From the NCBI GenBank assembly GCA_019671005.1, contig CM033723.1, forward strand, positions 19,359,254-19,423,253: a stretch of 64,000 bases of DNA, given 5' to 3'. Origin of the DNA: Hibiscus mutabilis (lineage: Eukaryota > Streptophyta > Magnoliopsida > Malvales > Malvaceae). The notes under the pieces are model-generated. The model did not search any database, was not told the origin of the DNA, and was given only the letters and a program-made list of their open reading frames with translations. The translations under genes were made by a program, and so were the position numbers. Of the stretch, positions 46,751 through 58,543 are shown piece by piece (within the stretch, counting starts at the first letter, position 1; every line of letters starts with the position of its first letter).

Positions 46751-48306
46751 TGTTGTATGTTTTGAGTGCTACGCAAATGGTGCAAGCGAACACGTCGCAA
46801 GTAATAAAGTGATGAATAAAAGAGTATTGTCTCCATAGGGACTGGGCTAAAAGACTTGTTCTTTTGATTCCTTGCACTGAAATAAGAAGAAAATTGTAGT
46901 GATAGAGAGTGATAAAGAGGTATCTAAAACAAAGTAAATAATGATTGAAGACAATGAGAAAGTAGGTTGGTTTATTAGGATTGAGAATATGTCGGATGAG
47001 TTGCTTTGGCAGGTTGAATGTCGAAGGCAAGTGAGTTGCTTTGGCAAGTAGATTGCCATGGCAAGTAATTTCCCAGACAAGTCGTTTGTTGGAAGTAGGA
47101 CTCTCCGTGACCAGGGAAATGCAATAGCAAGTGGTTGAGTCAGATTAGGACTTTTCTCAGAAAGTGATTGCCTTGGCAAGTTAATTGTTGTGGAAAGTGC
47201 GATGCCTTGGCAAGTCTGTTGTGTCTCTAAAGCTTGGAAGAGTGTTCTTCACTGCCTTCACGTTATTTCTAACTTGAAGGGCTAACGCTTGTGCAAACCT
47301 TGGTGATACGTCTTTCACATGTTACTTTACCAAGGATTAACACCGTCTTTCCTTGAACTCTTGTTAGCCGCTTGAAATCCGCTCTTTCTACAAGCTTCTT
47401 TCACTTTGTCACTTTTCAGAAACTTGGTTCACGAAGGGATTGATTTCCTTCAGCTCTCGCAATGTTAGGAAACCTGGATTCAATTCAGTCCCTCGATCTT
47501 TATCAACTCTTGTAATGTTTTAAAATCAACTCGGTTGAGGAACCTCCAATGGCTGTCACTTCATTAGAGTGATTTCTTCCCATGAATCACCATTGATCTC
47601 ACTCTTCCTTGTGCTGTCGCTAATTTAGGGATTTGAGTTTCAACAAATGATTCTCCACTCAAGCATTAAACCACTTGAATTGCAATAATAGGAAATGAAC
47701 CAACATTGTGCATTTAAACTTAAACCAAAATCAAATCACCCATACAAAAACATCTCAAAACCTAATAACCAAGACCATCTAAGTTTAGTTCATCGTCGGG
47801 TGAAAAGAAAATACAAAGAAATATTTCACCAACATGAAGATTGATGTGCAATTACAAAAATTAAAGAAGAGAGGAGATGAGCTCCTCAATCCGATCACTC
47901 CTCCCACAACCAGCCTTTCCCTTTTGATCCCTCTCACGAACTGATCCTTGAATTCCCTCTTCTTGTTTCATGTGTTTTGATCCCTTTAAATAGGTGTGGA
48001 GGTGAGTTGTTGCATGAGAATTTGGTGGAGAGTAAGCTTCCATTTTGAATATTAAATATGTTAGATAATGTAGCTAATTTAAAATAAATCAAATGGGGAT
48101 AATATCTTTTGCATTTTGATTTTGAATTGGTTGGTTGGGAATCCTAACTGATTTAGTCCTTTTTTTCCACGGCAGACTTCGACAATTGGCTCGGCAAATC
48201 GTCTTGCACCACAAAAGAGAAAAAGAGCAGCATTTTTTCTACAAAAAGTAATAAAATGCATAGCCAAACCTATTCAACTAAGAAACTATGAACTTATGCA
48301 TGACGT
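46751..48306 (-). mobile_element. Athila-type 5' LTR
   Basis: Aligns with the solo LTR 31871-33399: AGTGCTACGCAAATGGTGC, CGTCGCAAGTAATAAAG and, at the far end, ATGCATAAGTTCATAG. The first ~100 bp of the LTR (minus sense) are lost at about 48306, where Tekay gag text begins. It holds a run of TTGCCWTGGCAAGT motifs at about 46984-47215. The gypsy internal region is present only as the 46256-46531 gag start. Confidence 0.8.
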
Positions 48307-48890
48307 ATTACCCTGATCAGAGAGGTAGTGGAGGTAGTGCTCGGCGTGGATTCAGGTAATTTCCAGCATAGGAATGAAGGTCAAAAGACTATTGCTCATA
48401 CCGTGGCGGTTCAACCTAAGGGGGTGGACCGGTGAGGATCTACGCGCATTGCATGGGAAGGAATGACACATATATGATTGCAGGTACTTTTACTCTGTAG
48501 TCAATATTATTAATTTCTTTGATAGATTATGGTTTTACACATTCATACAATTTGCACGAACATGCATGTTTGCTTGATATACCTGTAGAAGTGTTAGATT
48601 TGCTTATGCGAGTAACTCGTTCTTTTAAAGAGACGGTAGTCGCTAGGAGGTTGTATAGGAGATTTCCTTTGATGGTTCAAGGTCATGTGTTTGCCACTGA
48701 TTTGATGGAGTTGTTGTTTTATGGTTTTGATGTAATCTCATGGATGGATCGGTTGTTTGAGCATAAGGATATGGTCGACTTCGAAACCAATTGAGTTTCG
48801 TTGAAACTTACTGAGGATTATGAAGTAGTGGTTGTGGGCAACAATGTTAAATTCTTGTCTAATGTAGTATCAGCATTATAAGCGTGAAAG
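48307..48890 (+). pseudogene. Tekay-type gag end and protease
   Basis: Plus strand. 48319-48350 reads RGSGGSARRGF, the basic, glycine-rich end of gag. 48522-48794 reads IDYGFTHSY, the retropepsin active-site segment with the catalytic aspartate kept but the following residues altered, then IPVEVLDLLMRVT and LMELLFYGFDVISWMDRLF. A stop ends it at 48793. The join between the gag end and protease has several stops. The start of gag may be the fragment at 38692-39003, but about 9 kb of other insertions lie between. Confidence 0.78.
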
Positions 48891-49936
48891 ATGTTAGAGC
48901 TTGGGGGTAGAGCATATCTGACTTATGTTATGAACCCAAATATGAAGGTGGTACGTGTCCAGGATATTTGTACCATTTGTAATTTTCCAGGGGTGTTTTC
49001 GGAGAAGCTGTCTGGATTACCACCAGATAGGGAGGTAGAGTTCTGTATTGAGATGTATGTGGATACAGCTCTGGTGTCGATTGCACCGTATCGCATGGCA
49101 TCGAAAGAGTTGAAGGAGTTAAAGGAGCAACTTCAGGAGTTGTTGGATCGTGGTTTCATCCGACTGAGTGTGTCACCGTGGGGAGCACCGGTGTTGTTCA
49201 TGAAAAAGAAGAATGGCACGATGAGAATATACATTAACTATCGACAACTAAACAATTTGATGATTAAGAATAAGTATCCTTTGCCGCAAATTGTCAATTT
49301 GTTCAATTAGTTTCGGGGTGCTACAATGGTTTTTAAGATTGATTTAAGATTCGGGCATTATCAATTGAGGTTGAAGGATAAAGACATGCCAAAGGTAGCT
49401 TTTCGCACGCGTTACGAGCATTATGAGTTCTTCGTGATGCCGTTTAGGTTGAATAATGTACCCACATCTTTCATGGACAGGATGAATCAGGTATTCTATG
49501 AATTCTTGGATCAATTCGTGGTAGGGTTCTCACTGATGACATTCTCGTGTACTCTCGTACCAAGAAAGATCATGATGGTTACCTACAGATTGTGTTTCAA
49601 GTTTTGTTGGATAATAAGCTTGATGCTAAGTTGAGTAAGTGTGAGTTTTGGATTAAATAAGTAGTCTTTCTTGGTCATATGGTTTCTGTAGAAGGTATCT
49701 GTGTGGATCCGTAGAAGTTTGAGGCAGTTGTGAATTAGAAGCAACCAAAGTCGGTGACGGAGGTTCATAGTTTCTTGAGGTTAGTATGATATTACTGTCG
49801 CGTTGTAGATGGTTTCTTTAAGGTTGCTGCTCCTTTGAAAAATTTGTTACAAAAGGATGTAAGTTTTGAGTGGACGTAGAGTAGAAAACAAGCTTTTGAT
49901 AAGTTGAAGGAGGAAGCTTTGACATAAGCACCGATC
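48891..49936 (+). pseudogene. Tekay-type reverse transcriptase
   Basis: Blocks in order: FPGVFSEKLSGLPPDREVEF, APYRMASKELKELKEQLQEL, FIRLSVSPWGAPVLFMKKKN, MRIYINYRQLNNL, KNKYPLPQI; stop at 49308; KIDLRFGHYQLRLK, VAFRTRYEHYEFFVMPF; a frameshift near 49528; TDDILVYSR (catalytic pair kept); KCEFWIK, stop; FLGHMVS; EAVVN; FEW; AFDKLKEEALT, stop. At least five stops and one frameshift make it inactive, but the paired aspartates survive. Confidence 0.87.
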
Positions 49937-50460
49937 TTGATTCAACCTGAGTCGGGAAACGAGTTTGTAGTTTATAGCGATGCATCCTATGTTGGTTTAG
50001 GGGGAGTTGATGCAAGGGGAAAAGTTGTGGCTTATGCATCTAGGCAATTGAAGGTGCACGAGTGCAATTATCCTACTCACGATATAGAGCTTGCCATGGT
50101 GGTGTTTGCGTTAAGATTTGGAGGCATTATTTGTATGGTGAGAAATGTACTGTGTATACTGATCACAAGAGTTTGAAATATCTAATGTCGCAGAAGGAGT
50201 TAAATCTTAGGCAACAGAGATGGTTGGAGTTACTCAAGGATTATGACTTGACGATAGAGTATCATCCGGTTAAGGCTAATGTTTTAGCCGATGCCTTGAG
50301 AAGGAAGGTTGCGGTGGAGTTGAGGACAATGTTTGTGTGGTTGAGTGTGATGCGAGATGTTGGTTTATTGGCTGAGTTGCAAGTGAAGCCATCATTGTTG
50401 AAGTTGATCAAGGAGAAACAACAGCATGTTGATTCATTGATACCTCATGTTAAGGATATT
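49937..50460 (+). pseudogene. Tekay-type RNase H
   Basis: Reads QPESGNEFVVYSDASYVGLG, GKVVAYASRQLKVHECNYPT and HDIELAMVVFAL in one frame, then after a one-base shift near 50117 KIWRHYLYGEKCTVYTDHKS, LRQQRWLELLKDYDLTIEYH and KANVLADAL. All four acidic positions (YSD, IE, YTD, ADA) remain. The domain degrades the RNA strand of the hybrid during reverse transcription. The frameshift prevents a joined protein. Confidence 0.85.
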
Positions 50461-50685
50461 ATGGATGGTAATAAGACGAATTTTTGTTTTAATGATGAGA
50501 GTGTTTTGTGTTTTAAGAGTGAAGTGGTTGTGCCAAAAGATAAGGAGTTGAGGCGCACTATCTTGACTGAAGCTCATTCGAGTCTTTTTCTATGCATTCG
50601 AGAAGTACAAAGATGTATCAAGATTTGAAGAAAGAGTATTTTTGGTTGGTTTGAAGAGGGATGTGGCAGATTTTGTTGCTCGATG
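50461..50685 (+). pseudogene. Tekay-type integrase, zinc-binding part
   Basis: Reads ILTEAHSSLF, then after shifts SMHSRSTKMYQDLKKEYF and finally DVADFVARC, where the reading is interrupted at 50686 by a 4.2-kb LTR. The histidine pair (EAH, SMH) and the first cysteine of the HHCC finger are visible; the second cysteine, in CMVCQRVKAEHQF, lies after the insertion at about 54890. Confidence 0.8.
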
Positions 50686-53600
50686 TGTAATACCCCTAAA
50701 ATTGGGATAGGAGTTTTACAAGACAAACACATGCTTAGAGAAGTTACCTTTAGATTATTTAAGACTCAAATTGATTCAATTGAATAAATAAGTCAATGGA
50801 ATTGAAAATGAAAGAGCTAATTAAGCTAAAGATCAATCAGCAAATGAGTAAAGTAATTATATATCAAGGAGTATGAAGGAGCATATATGAGAATTAAGAG
50901 GTTAATTTCATATATGACTTGAATTATCTAGGATTGGATTGTAAGATGTGAGAATGAAATTATGGAAGATGTGAAGTTAGTCTTGAAGGACTAATATGAA
51001 AGAAGTTTAAAGTTGAGAGAAAAGGACAAAATTGGAACAAGGGTAAAACAACATTGTTGCATGTGTATTTAGACCACTAAGTGTTAGTGGAACACATGTG
51101 GCAAAGCCATTTTCTCCTATGCTATTGTCTTCATCCTTGAGTTTTCCTCACTTGGCCGATTACTACTTTGAAGAAGGAGGGGAATTGTTGAGATGGATTC
51201 ATGTAGAGCATAAGGATTTTGGTGAGAAATAAAGAAAGAAAGGTCTAGGATTCAAGTGATTTCAACAATGAATGGTAAGTCATCTCTTGAATAAAAGGTT
51301 AAGCTTAAATCCATAAGTTTTAGTTTGGAAATTTAATGTTGCTTTTGAATGAAATGCAAGAGCAAAGGAAGCTTAAGTTGGAATCAAATTTGAAGTTTTG
51401 GAGCTAGAAAAGCAAGGGGGACTTAAGCACAAGGTGAGCTGATTGTGAATGCAATGGTGTTTCCATATTTTCATAATGGACTAATGTAGTTTAAAGTATA
51501 AAATCTTGCTGTTAATTATGATAAATTAAGTTAAATGATCCTGGAAATTTAATTTTATGGAGGTATTTGCATGGCTCCTACAAGTATTTGAGGTCACAAG
51601 TTGTTTTGAAGTACTTAGAATCATTGAAGCAAAAGTCAAATGCAATCTGCCCAGAAAAGCTCTGTTCTGGCTGTATGTTTAGAAATTCATAGAAAATTTA
51701 ATATGCTGAGTTTGAAGATGAATTTTATATGTGTATAACCATGTGTGAGTCTAGTTTAATCTTCAACAAACGGTGATTTATTTCGATCTCTAAATAAAAA
51801 GTTGTGAATTTTTAAGTGAAAGTAGTGCAGAAAAATCTGGAGGCAGATTTTGCTCTGGACAGTTTCTGTTTTGAAACTTCTAAAAATTCTTCTCATTGTT
51901 ATAGAACTTGTTAAATTATGAGGCTTATACCGTTAAAATCGTGATTGAATCTAGTTTGTAAAGGTGTAAAGATCTTTAAATTCCAGTCTATTCTCTATTC
52001 TGGAAAGACAATTCTTTGATGATAGCTCAAGTTGCCAAAAGTTAGAAATAAGGATTCAACTTGGAAATGGAACTGAAAAATGATTAGTATATGTTTGGTT
52101 AATGGTTGAATGATGATATTGGTTGTACATATTGAGTAAATGAGTGATGAAAATTATGCATATCAATGAATGCACTTGTGTTTATTTCAACTAAAGATTG
52201 GAAGAGGAAGCTGAAAGTAAGATCAAAGAAGAAGGAAAGTTTAGAATCAAGGGCTCGGGCGAATCAAGTATCGAATGGAGGAAGCTTGGATGTGTTAGTG
52301 GATCAGGATATCCCGTAACTTCGGGATATAAGGTGAGTGTAACTCTAATCTCAGGATAGGCAAGGAGCCTTCCCAATATTGTTTAGTTATACTGATTTCA
52401 TACATGGATGTATACTAAGCTTTAAAGCTCATATAGATCAATTGTAAAGGTGAATGATGAATGCACAAGAAAGCTTTTTGTACGCTTAAAGTAAGTTTAA
52501 GTTAAGATTAAGTGAAGCTTAAGGTAAGTTATTCATAATGATTATTGATTGATTTGAGTGATGTGTTTGAGCTCAATGGATCCTATGGAATGGCAATTAT
52601 TCCTAAGTTGACTCAAATCCAAGGTTTTACATATTTACACATTATTATCTTCCAATTCATATTCATTTTCAAGCATTGCTTGCCATTTAACAATCAATCC
52701 TTAGCTCTCTTTCATTCATTAAGCATATTACTTATATAGCATTCAACATAGCATACATCTCTTTACATCAATTATGATCATTATACCTTGCATATCAAAC
52801 ATACATAACATTATCAACCTTACTTAGTATACTTTTAACCATTTTGCATTATCCTAATGGGTGAACTATAGGATAATGCAAAATAGTTAAAAGTATACTA
52901 AGTAAGGTTGATAATGTTAAGTATGTTTGATAAGCAAGGTATAATGATCATAATTGATGTAAAGAGATGTATGCTATGTTGAATGCTATATAAGTAATAT
53001 GCTTAATTAATGAAAGAGAGCTAAGGATTGATTGTTAAATGGCAAGCAATGCTTGAAAATGAATATGAATTGGAAGATAATAATGTGTAAATATGTAAAA
53101 CCTTGGATTTGAGTCAACTTAGGACATAATTGCCATTCCATAGGATCCATTGAGCTCTTGTGTAGGAGGGACTACGGTCCAGGACAATTGAGGTCCTTAT
53201 TTGGTGACAGTAGAAGGTAGTGTTGTGTTTGGTCATTGGCGACTGTAGGAGGATTGACCATATTGAAAGTGGATTGTTTTGTAATTAATTTGGACTGTTT
53301 TGCAAAGTTATAAAAGTGGACTGTTTTGTGATTAATTTGGACTGTTTTACAAGTAAAAATGTGGATTGTTATGTGAAGTATGTAAGTCATAATTTGAAAA
53401 CTCATGTTATATGATTCTTAGTGAATCAAATACGAAATGAAATAAAGGCTGTGTAAGTAGAGCGAACTTGGTCTAAGTGAAAGGGATTCAATCAAAATTT
53501 CATCATAAAAACTTTGTAGAAATAATTATATCTTCTTGTATCCTTGTATGATTGGATTGGTGTAGTTACGTCTCTAAGTTCTTCTGAAGTTACTTGTATT

Positions 53601-54884
53601 TGATTGATCTTTCAGGTAACTATTATATATTTTGCGTGGATCATGTCAACTACCGTTAGCAAGTCACACAAGACCTAAGATTAGAGTATGTGATTAGTAG
53701 TAATTGTTTTAAATTCCTAGGGTGGCAATACATGATTAAAGTTTATGTTAACTAAGTGATTAGTTAACATATAATTGCATTCAAACTAATGATTTTTTGT
53801 ACCTCATGAAGGGGGTACAGGGTTTGTAAAACTAATGGTCATGTGTGTGATATGGTTGCTTGCTATGATAGGTGTTTTCATGCTTGAGTTTGAGTTGTAG
53901 TGATAAAAAGATGTACTGCTATGCTTTGTGATGTTGTGTTTGACTATATTAATATATGATTATGTGTTAATCTATGTTTATTCTTTAGAAATCCCAAAGT
54001 TAAGATGATAATCTTTAAAGACCTTGATCATATATCTATGAACTTGTATCTTAGGAGGCTATAAAGGCTTGAATGAATGAATTACATGAAACATGAACTA
54101 GATTGCTTTGCTATTGCTTATATCATATATAAGGAAAGATGCACATTACTGGACACTAAGGCTTAATAATTTAGGGAACTAAGTTGAGATCTAAAATTTT
54201 GCAAGTGAAAAATTGTAGGTGATAATAAAATCAATGAAAGGTGTGTTATTGCTATGTTCTGAATGAATAAGTAAGGTTATTGTTTATGCAAGTATATATA
54301 TATATGGTCATGTGATTGTGTTATGAATGTTATAGTTATGTCTTGAACAGTTGAGAAATGATAGTTACCATGTGAAAACTAACCTAGTAAGTAAGACTAG
54401 GCTTTGGAAATGTGAAAACCTTATAATGTTTTGTAAGAATGAATTGAGACAAGGAATGAAAGTTACCCCATAATATCTTAAAAGAAAATGAGATCATGTT
54501 GAATGTCTTAGCAATCTCAATAATAAGATTGAATTTAAATGATAAGAACATCTAGACTTAAAGACCTTTAAATAGCAGATTATTATTCTCTTGAATGACC
54601 TTAAGCAATGATCTACATGTCTTAAATGGATAGAAGTACACAAAGTTGGTAATTGGTTTTAGAAGAATGAAGTTTATCTTATGGGATTGTGGAATTAATA
54701 TGGTAAGTTGTGTGTAATAAAGTTGAAGTGTGAATTATAAATCAGACTAAAAAGTTTTAAATTACCCTGATTTTTGAAGACATGTTTAGTTGTATAGTGT
54801 CAAGTTATATCATGAATGTTTGAATGTTTTTCGGTAACACTTCCTAAACCGGTTTAACTCCTAGACCGGGTAGGGGGTGTTACA
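50686..54884 (+). mobile_element. 4.2-kb solo LTR inside integrase
   Basis: Runs from TGTAATACCCCTAAAATTGG to GGGTAGGGGGTGTTACA. The interrupted codons (...ADFVAR-C before, C-MVCQRV after) rejoin exactly when 50686-54889 is removed. Flanks are CGATG (50681-50685) and TGATG (54885-54889), a 5-bp duplication with one C-to-T change at a CpG. No primer site, polypurine tract or coding content was seen, so it is a solo LTR, plus orientation. A ~289-bp inverted repeat lies at 52569-53157. GTAACTTCGGGATATAAGG at 52316-52334 is shared with the LTR at 39004-43051 in reverse. Confidence 0.87.
52569..53157. repeat. Near-perfect inverted repeat, ~289-bp arms
   Basis: Left arm 52569-52856 and right arm 52869-53157, loop 12 bases. 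Only about five mismatches and one single-base gap were seen by eye (about 98 per cent). Arms start GAGCTCAATGGATCCTATGG and end GAGCTC in reverse. The shared LTR motif occurs in both arms; its expected orientation for a plus-strand LTR is that of the right arm, so the left arm is the added inverted copy. A transcript across it would fold into a long hairpin. Confidence 0.93.
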
Positions 54885-55855
54885 TGATGTATGGTATGTC
54901 AGCGTGTTAAGGCTGAGCATCAGTTTCCATCTAGATTGTTGCAACCGTTGAGGATTCTAGAATGGAAGTAGGAGATAATTACTATGGATTTTGTAACTAG
55001 ATTGCCTTTGACACCATCAAAGAAGAATTCTTTGTGGGTGATTGTGGATAGATTTACGAAGTGTGCACATTTTCTGGTTGTGTATACGACGTATACTTTT
55101 GATAAGTTGGCAGAGTTGTATGTTGCGGAGATTGTGAGGTTTCATGGGGTTCCTAAGTCTATAGTATCAGATAGGGATCCGCACTTTATAGCGAGGTTTT
55201 GGGAGTGTTTGCATAAGGCTTTGGGTACGCGATTGAATTTCAGTACTCCATATCATCCTCAAAACAGATGGTGAGTCTGAATGCATTATCCAAGTGTTGG
55301 AGGATATGTTGCGGTGTTGCATCATTGATTTTCAAGGAACATGGGAGAAGCAACTACCGTTGGTGGAGTTTCCCTATAACAATAGTTATTAGGCTAGTAT
55401 TCAAATGGCTCCGTATGAAGCTTTGTATGGTAGGAGGTGTCGCACGCCACTTTGTTGGGCTGAGGTAGGTGAGAAGTTTGTTTCCCTGCCTGATGTGCTG
55501 AAAGACACTAATAAGAAGGTAAAGCTTATTAGTCATCGGTTAAAAGCGGCTTTGAATCCGCAAAAGTCTTATGCTGACTTGAAGCGTTGGGAGATTGAGT
55601 TTGTGGTTGGAGATAGAGTGTTTCTAACGGTTTCGCCTTGGAAGAAGGTAATAAGGTTTGGACGTAAGGGCAAGTTGAGTCCAAGGTTCATTGGGCCTTA
55701 TGAGGTGTTCGAGCGTGTTGGTCCAGTTGCTTATAGGTTAAGTTTTCCTGTGGAGTTGGAGAAGATACATGATGTTTTCCATGTATCGATGCTTCAGAGA
55801 TATAGATCTGACCCATGGCATGTAATGCCTGTTGAGGATATCTAGTTGAATCCGA
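54885..55855 (+). pseudogene. Tekay-type integrase core and C-terminus
   Basis: CMVCQRVKAEHQF, a stop, MDFVTRLPLTPSKKNSLWVI (first catalytic D), YVAEIVRFHGVPKSIVSDRD (second D), NFSTPYHPQ; a one-base shift near 55262; TDGESE (glutamate region); MAPYEALYGRRCRTPLCWAE, RLKAALNPQKSYADLKR, VGDRVFLTVSPWKKVIRFGR, PRFIGPYEVFERVGPVAYRL and HDVFHVSMLQRYRSDP. All elements of the DDE core are visible, so damage is limited to the shift and a few stops. The GPY/F motif (FIGPYEV) is typical of chromovirus integrases. Confidence 0.88.
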
Positions 55856-56025
55856 ACTTGACCTATGATTAGGAGCCGGTAAAAATCTTGGATTCTAGAA
55901 GCAAGTTTCTTCGTGGAAAGACCATTGAGTTGGTAAAGATGTTGTGGCGACATTGTGGTGTAGAGGAAGCCACATGGGAAAGTAAGGAGGACATGAAGAA
56001 GTAGTTTCCTTACCTTTTTCCGTCA
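55856..56025 (+). pseudogene. Chromodomain of Tekay-type integrase
   Basis: Reads EPVKILDSRSKFLRGKTIEL, VKMLWRHCGVEEATWESKED, then a stop and FPYLF. The W-x-x-x-x-x-EATWE pattern is the chromodomain signature of chromovirus integrases, which direct insertion to heterochromatin. This identifies the lineage as Tekay/Del. Stops at 55842, 55870 and 56002 separate it from the core. Confidence 0.85.
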
Positions 56026-56051
56026 GGTAAATTTCAAGGACGGAATTTCTT

Positions 56052-56065
56052 AAGTTGGGGAGAGT
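56052..56065 (+). other. Polypurine tract
   Basis: AAGTTGGGGAGAGT, after GACGGAATTTCTT, precedes the LTR start TGTAACAACC. This is the plus-strand primer of the element and confirms that the following LTR is its 3' LTR. Confidence 0.85.
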
Positions 56066-58380
56066 TGTAACAACCAGAATTTGAGCCTAGATGTTAGTTA
56101 GATCGATTAGACGGTTCTGGGGAACCGAATTATGCGATTCGAGCTAGTTTTGGGAATTAATTTATAATAAATTGTTTTTGGCTAAAATAAAATATGGAAA
56201 AGATTATAAATTATTTAATTAATATTATAAGGGTTTTGTGAAACTCAATTTGAAGAAAAAAATCAGATTTTGGGACATTTTGTTCTGGTAACTAAAACGT
56301 AAAGTTTTCAAAACTATTTTGGTGACTATATCATAAAAGGATCAAAACTTAGAATCTTTAAGGAACTAATTTACCAAAGTTTTTAATCAGATTTTCCCTT
56401 AATTTAGGCAATTTTTTAAATGGTTTTAAAATTGTTATTATATAAAAATAACATAGATTTGATTAAAAAGATTTTTAATAGTCAAGCTCATTTTCTTACG
56501 TAACTACTTTTGCTCTCAACTTTTTCTCTTAATTTTCTCAGCAGCCAAACAATCAATTTTACTCTAAAATGCTCAGGAATCATTCCTTTTTTTATTTCAT
56601 CTTCATTTCTTAATTTATTCCTTTGATTTATACACCAAATCCTATTTGCTTTCTTGGAGATTTCACTCAAATCTTGCCAATTAAGGGGAAAACAACAATT
56701 AGAGATGATTTCCGTTTTTCTCCTCTAATTAAAGGTTCTTTACTGAAATTCCCAAGTTCTTGATCCTTTACAATTGATTTTTGTTATGTATTAATGATTA
56801 AATCATGGTTAAAAGGTTTTAATTAAGTTTTGATAAGAAATTTGATGAATCTTGATAATGGATCTGATTTGTGTTGATTCTAATTGATTTAGATCACTTG
56901 TAAGATATGTTTTAATGTTATGAGAAGAGATTAATAAAAGGAATCCCGAAACTAATTTAATTGCTAATTTTCTAGGTTGTAAATAGTTAGATTTTGAGGT
57001 GATCTTTGTGTTGAAAGGTTGCTGGAGGTATGAAGTTGATATATTGTTGTTTTTTTATGTTAATTGATGATGATAATATGTTAAAATCGTTAGGTTATGG
57101 CTGAGCTTTGTTTAGGATGAGTTTGGTGATGATTTCAGTTGTGTTAAGGAAACGTTTGATGGTTTTTAGTGAGGCGAAGTTGAGAGTAGATGTTGTTGGG
57201 ATTAGAGATGCATAGAAATGCCTTAATCTTCTGTTTTTGTGTGGGCAAAATAGGGGAGACGGATCCTTTATCTTTTGGAGAGGCTCTGGAGGCTTTGGAA
57301 GCTTGATTTCGCATCAACAAGTGGAGTGTTGTGTTTAAGTGGAAGCATTGTTTACTTCTTTATAAATATTTGAAAGTGATTTTGGGAGTTTAGATTAAGG
57401 TTGAAGCACTTGTCTAAGCTCGAAAGTAAGTATCAGGCATTCTTACTCTCGTTTTTGGTTTTACAAAATACATTCTCATGCACATGTTTAAGATTTTGAT
57501 TGCCTACTTTTATATACATATTTTAGAAATAAAAGATGTTGCAAATGATCATATGTGATGATTATTGAGTATGAAAAATGATTTACGAAAAGAGTTTTGA
57601 GAATACTAGAATACATGGTTTATTGTATTGGAAATTGGTTTAACTTGATGCATATGTAAAACAGTGAGGTAACATGTTTTGATAGAGTATATTTGCAAGT
57701 GGTTGTGATTAAATGTTATCAGATATAGTTGGCATGCCATAGGGTTTAAAGTGAACTACAATAAGTCACCTCATGTGTGTCGAGGGGTCAAGAGTGTGTC
57801 AATTCTCCCGTTGGTGGATTTATACATCATAACTATTGAGGGGTAGTAGTAGCATGCTCCGGTTCGAGGATGCATGTGAAGTGGTCGAAGGAACCACTTG
57901 GGAAATCCGTGTATCCGATGTGTTTTTATAAATAGAATAAATTAGTTTTGGGTCACTTGAATGCCAATATATGATTTAATGTATCATGAGACATGGATTA
58001 TGTTTTTGTATTATGGTTTATACATGCGGTGCTCTTTAAGCTTGTTATTTTTAGGTTTTAGCATGAGAAAGTTTAAATCGAGGTTTACGATACATGTGTT
58101 GCAAATGTTTAAATGTGCATGTTTTGGAAAGATAAGTGAAGCATGAGAGGTTTTGGAATGAGATTTAATACTTTTTTTGAAAACAAATAGTTTTAAATGC
58201 ATTGATAAGTGTTTTTGAGATTCCTTCACTAAGCTTTATACGCTTATGCTCTCCTTTCTCATCAATACATAAAAGTAAGCATTTTGGACAGGGAGCAAGT
58301 AAGAAACAATCTAAGGATTGAGCTATTTCAAGTACGGTTTCATAATTAGTTTGTAGTAATGAGAGGAAATGTCCAACTCT
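56066..58380 (+). mobile_element. 3' LTR of the Tekay-type element, truncated
   Basis: Begins TGTAACAACCAGAATTTGAG and is collinear with 34468-35108 and then with 35109 onward to about 37465 (for example TTTAGTGAGGCGAAGTTG, CACTTGGGAAATCCGTGTAT). The last ~1 kb of the LTR, with the palindrome cluster, is missing; homology stops near AAATGTCCAACTCT at 58380. The shared motif is at 57721-57742 (AGATATAGTTGGCATGCCAT). Confidence 0.78.
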
Positions 58381-58543
58381 CCTTTTTTTACATTACCGCT
58401 ACGGCTCTGATCATTATCCCTCTTAGTCTTTACTTTCATTTTTTATAAACCAAAAGGGTATGGCAGGAATATCACGCCACGCAACCCCTGCACCCTTTGA
58501 ATGAGGTTGCAGCAGCGTCCAACCCCAACTACGCTATGCCCTA
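58381..58543 (-). mobile_element. LTR fragment, left of gag-only element
   Basis: Short non-coding piece with GCAACCCCTGCACCCTTTGA and TGCAGCAGCGTCC. The near-match of CCCTA (58539-58543) and CCCTG (61760-61764) shows it was contiguous with 61760-62412 before the gag-only element inserted. Confidence 0.55.

Noticed and set aside
50686..54884. A DNA transposon with TGTAAYACCCC terminal inverted repeats
   Set aside because: The short inverted ends are the usual TG...CA LTR termini; duplications are 5 bp, and the sequence shares internal motifs with other LTRs. No transposase.
55866..56025. A free-standing host chromodomain gene
   Set aside because: It directly follows integrase on the same strand and precedes the polypurine tract, as in chromoviruses.
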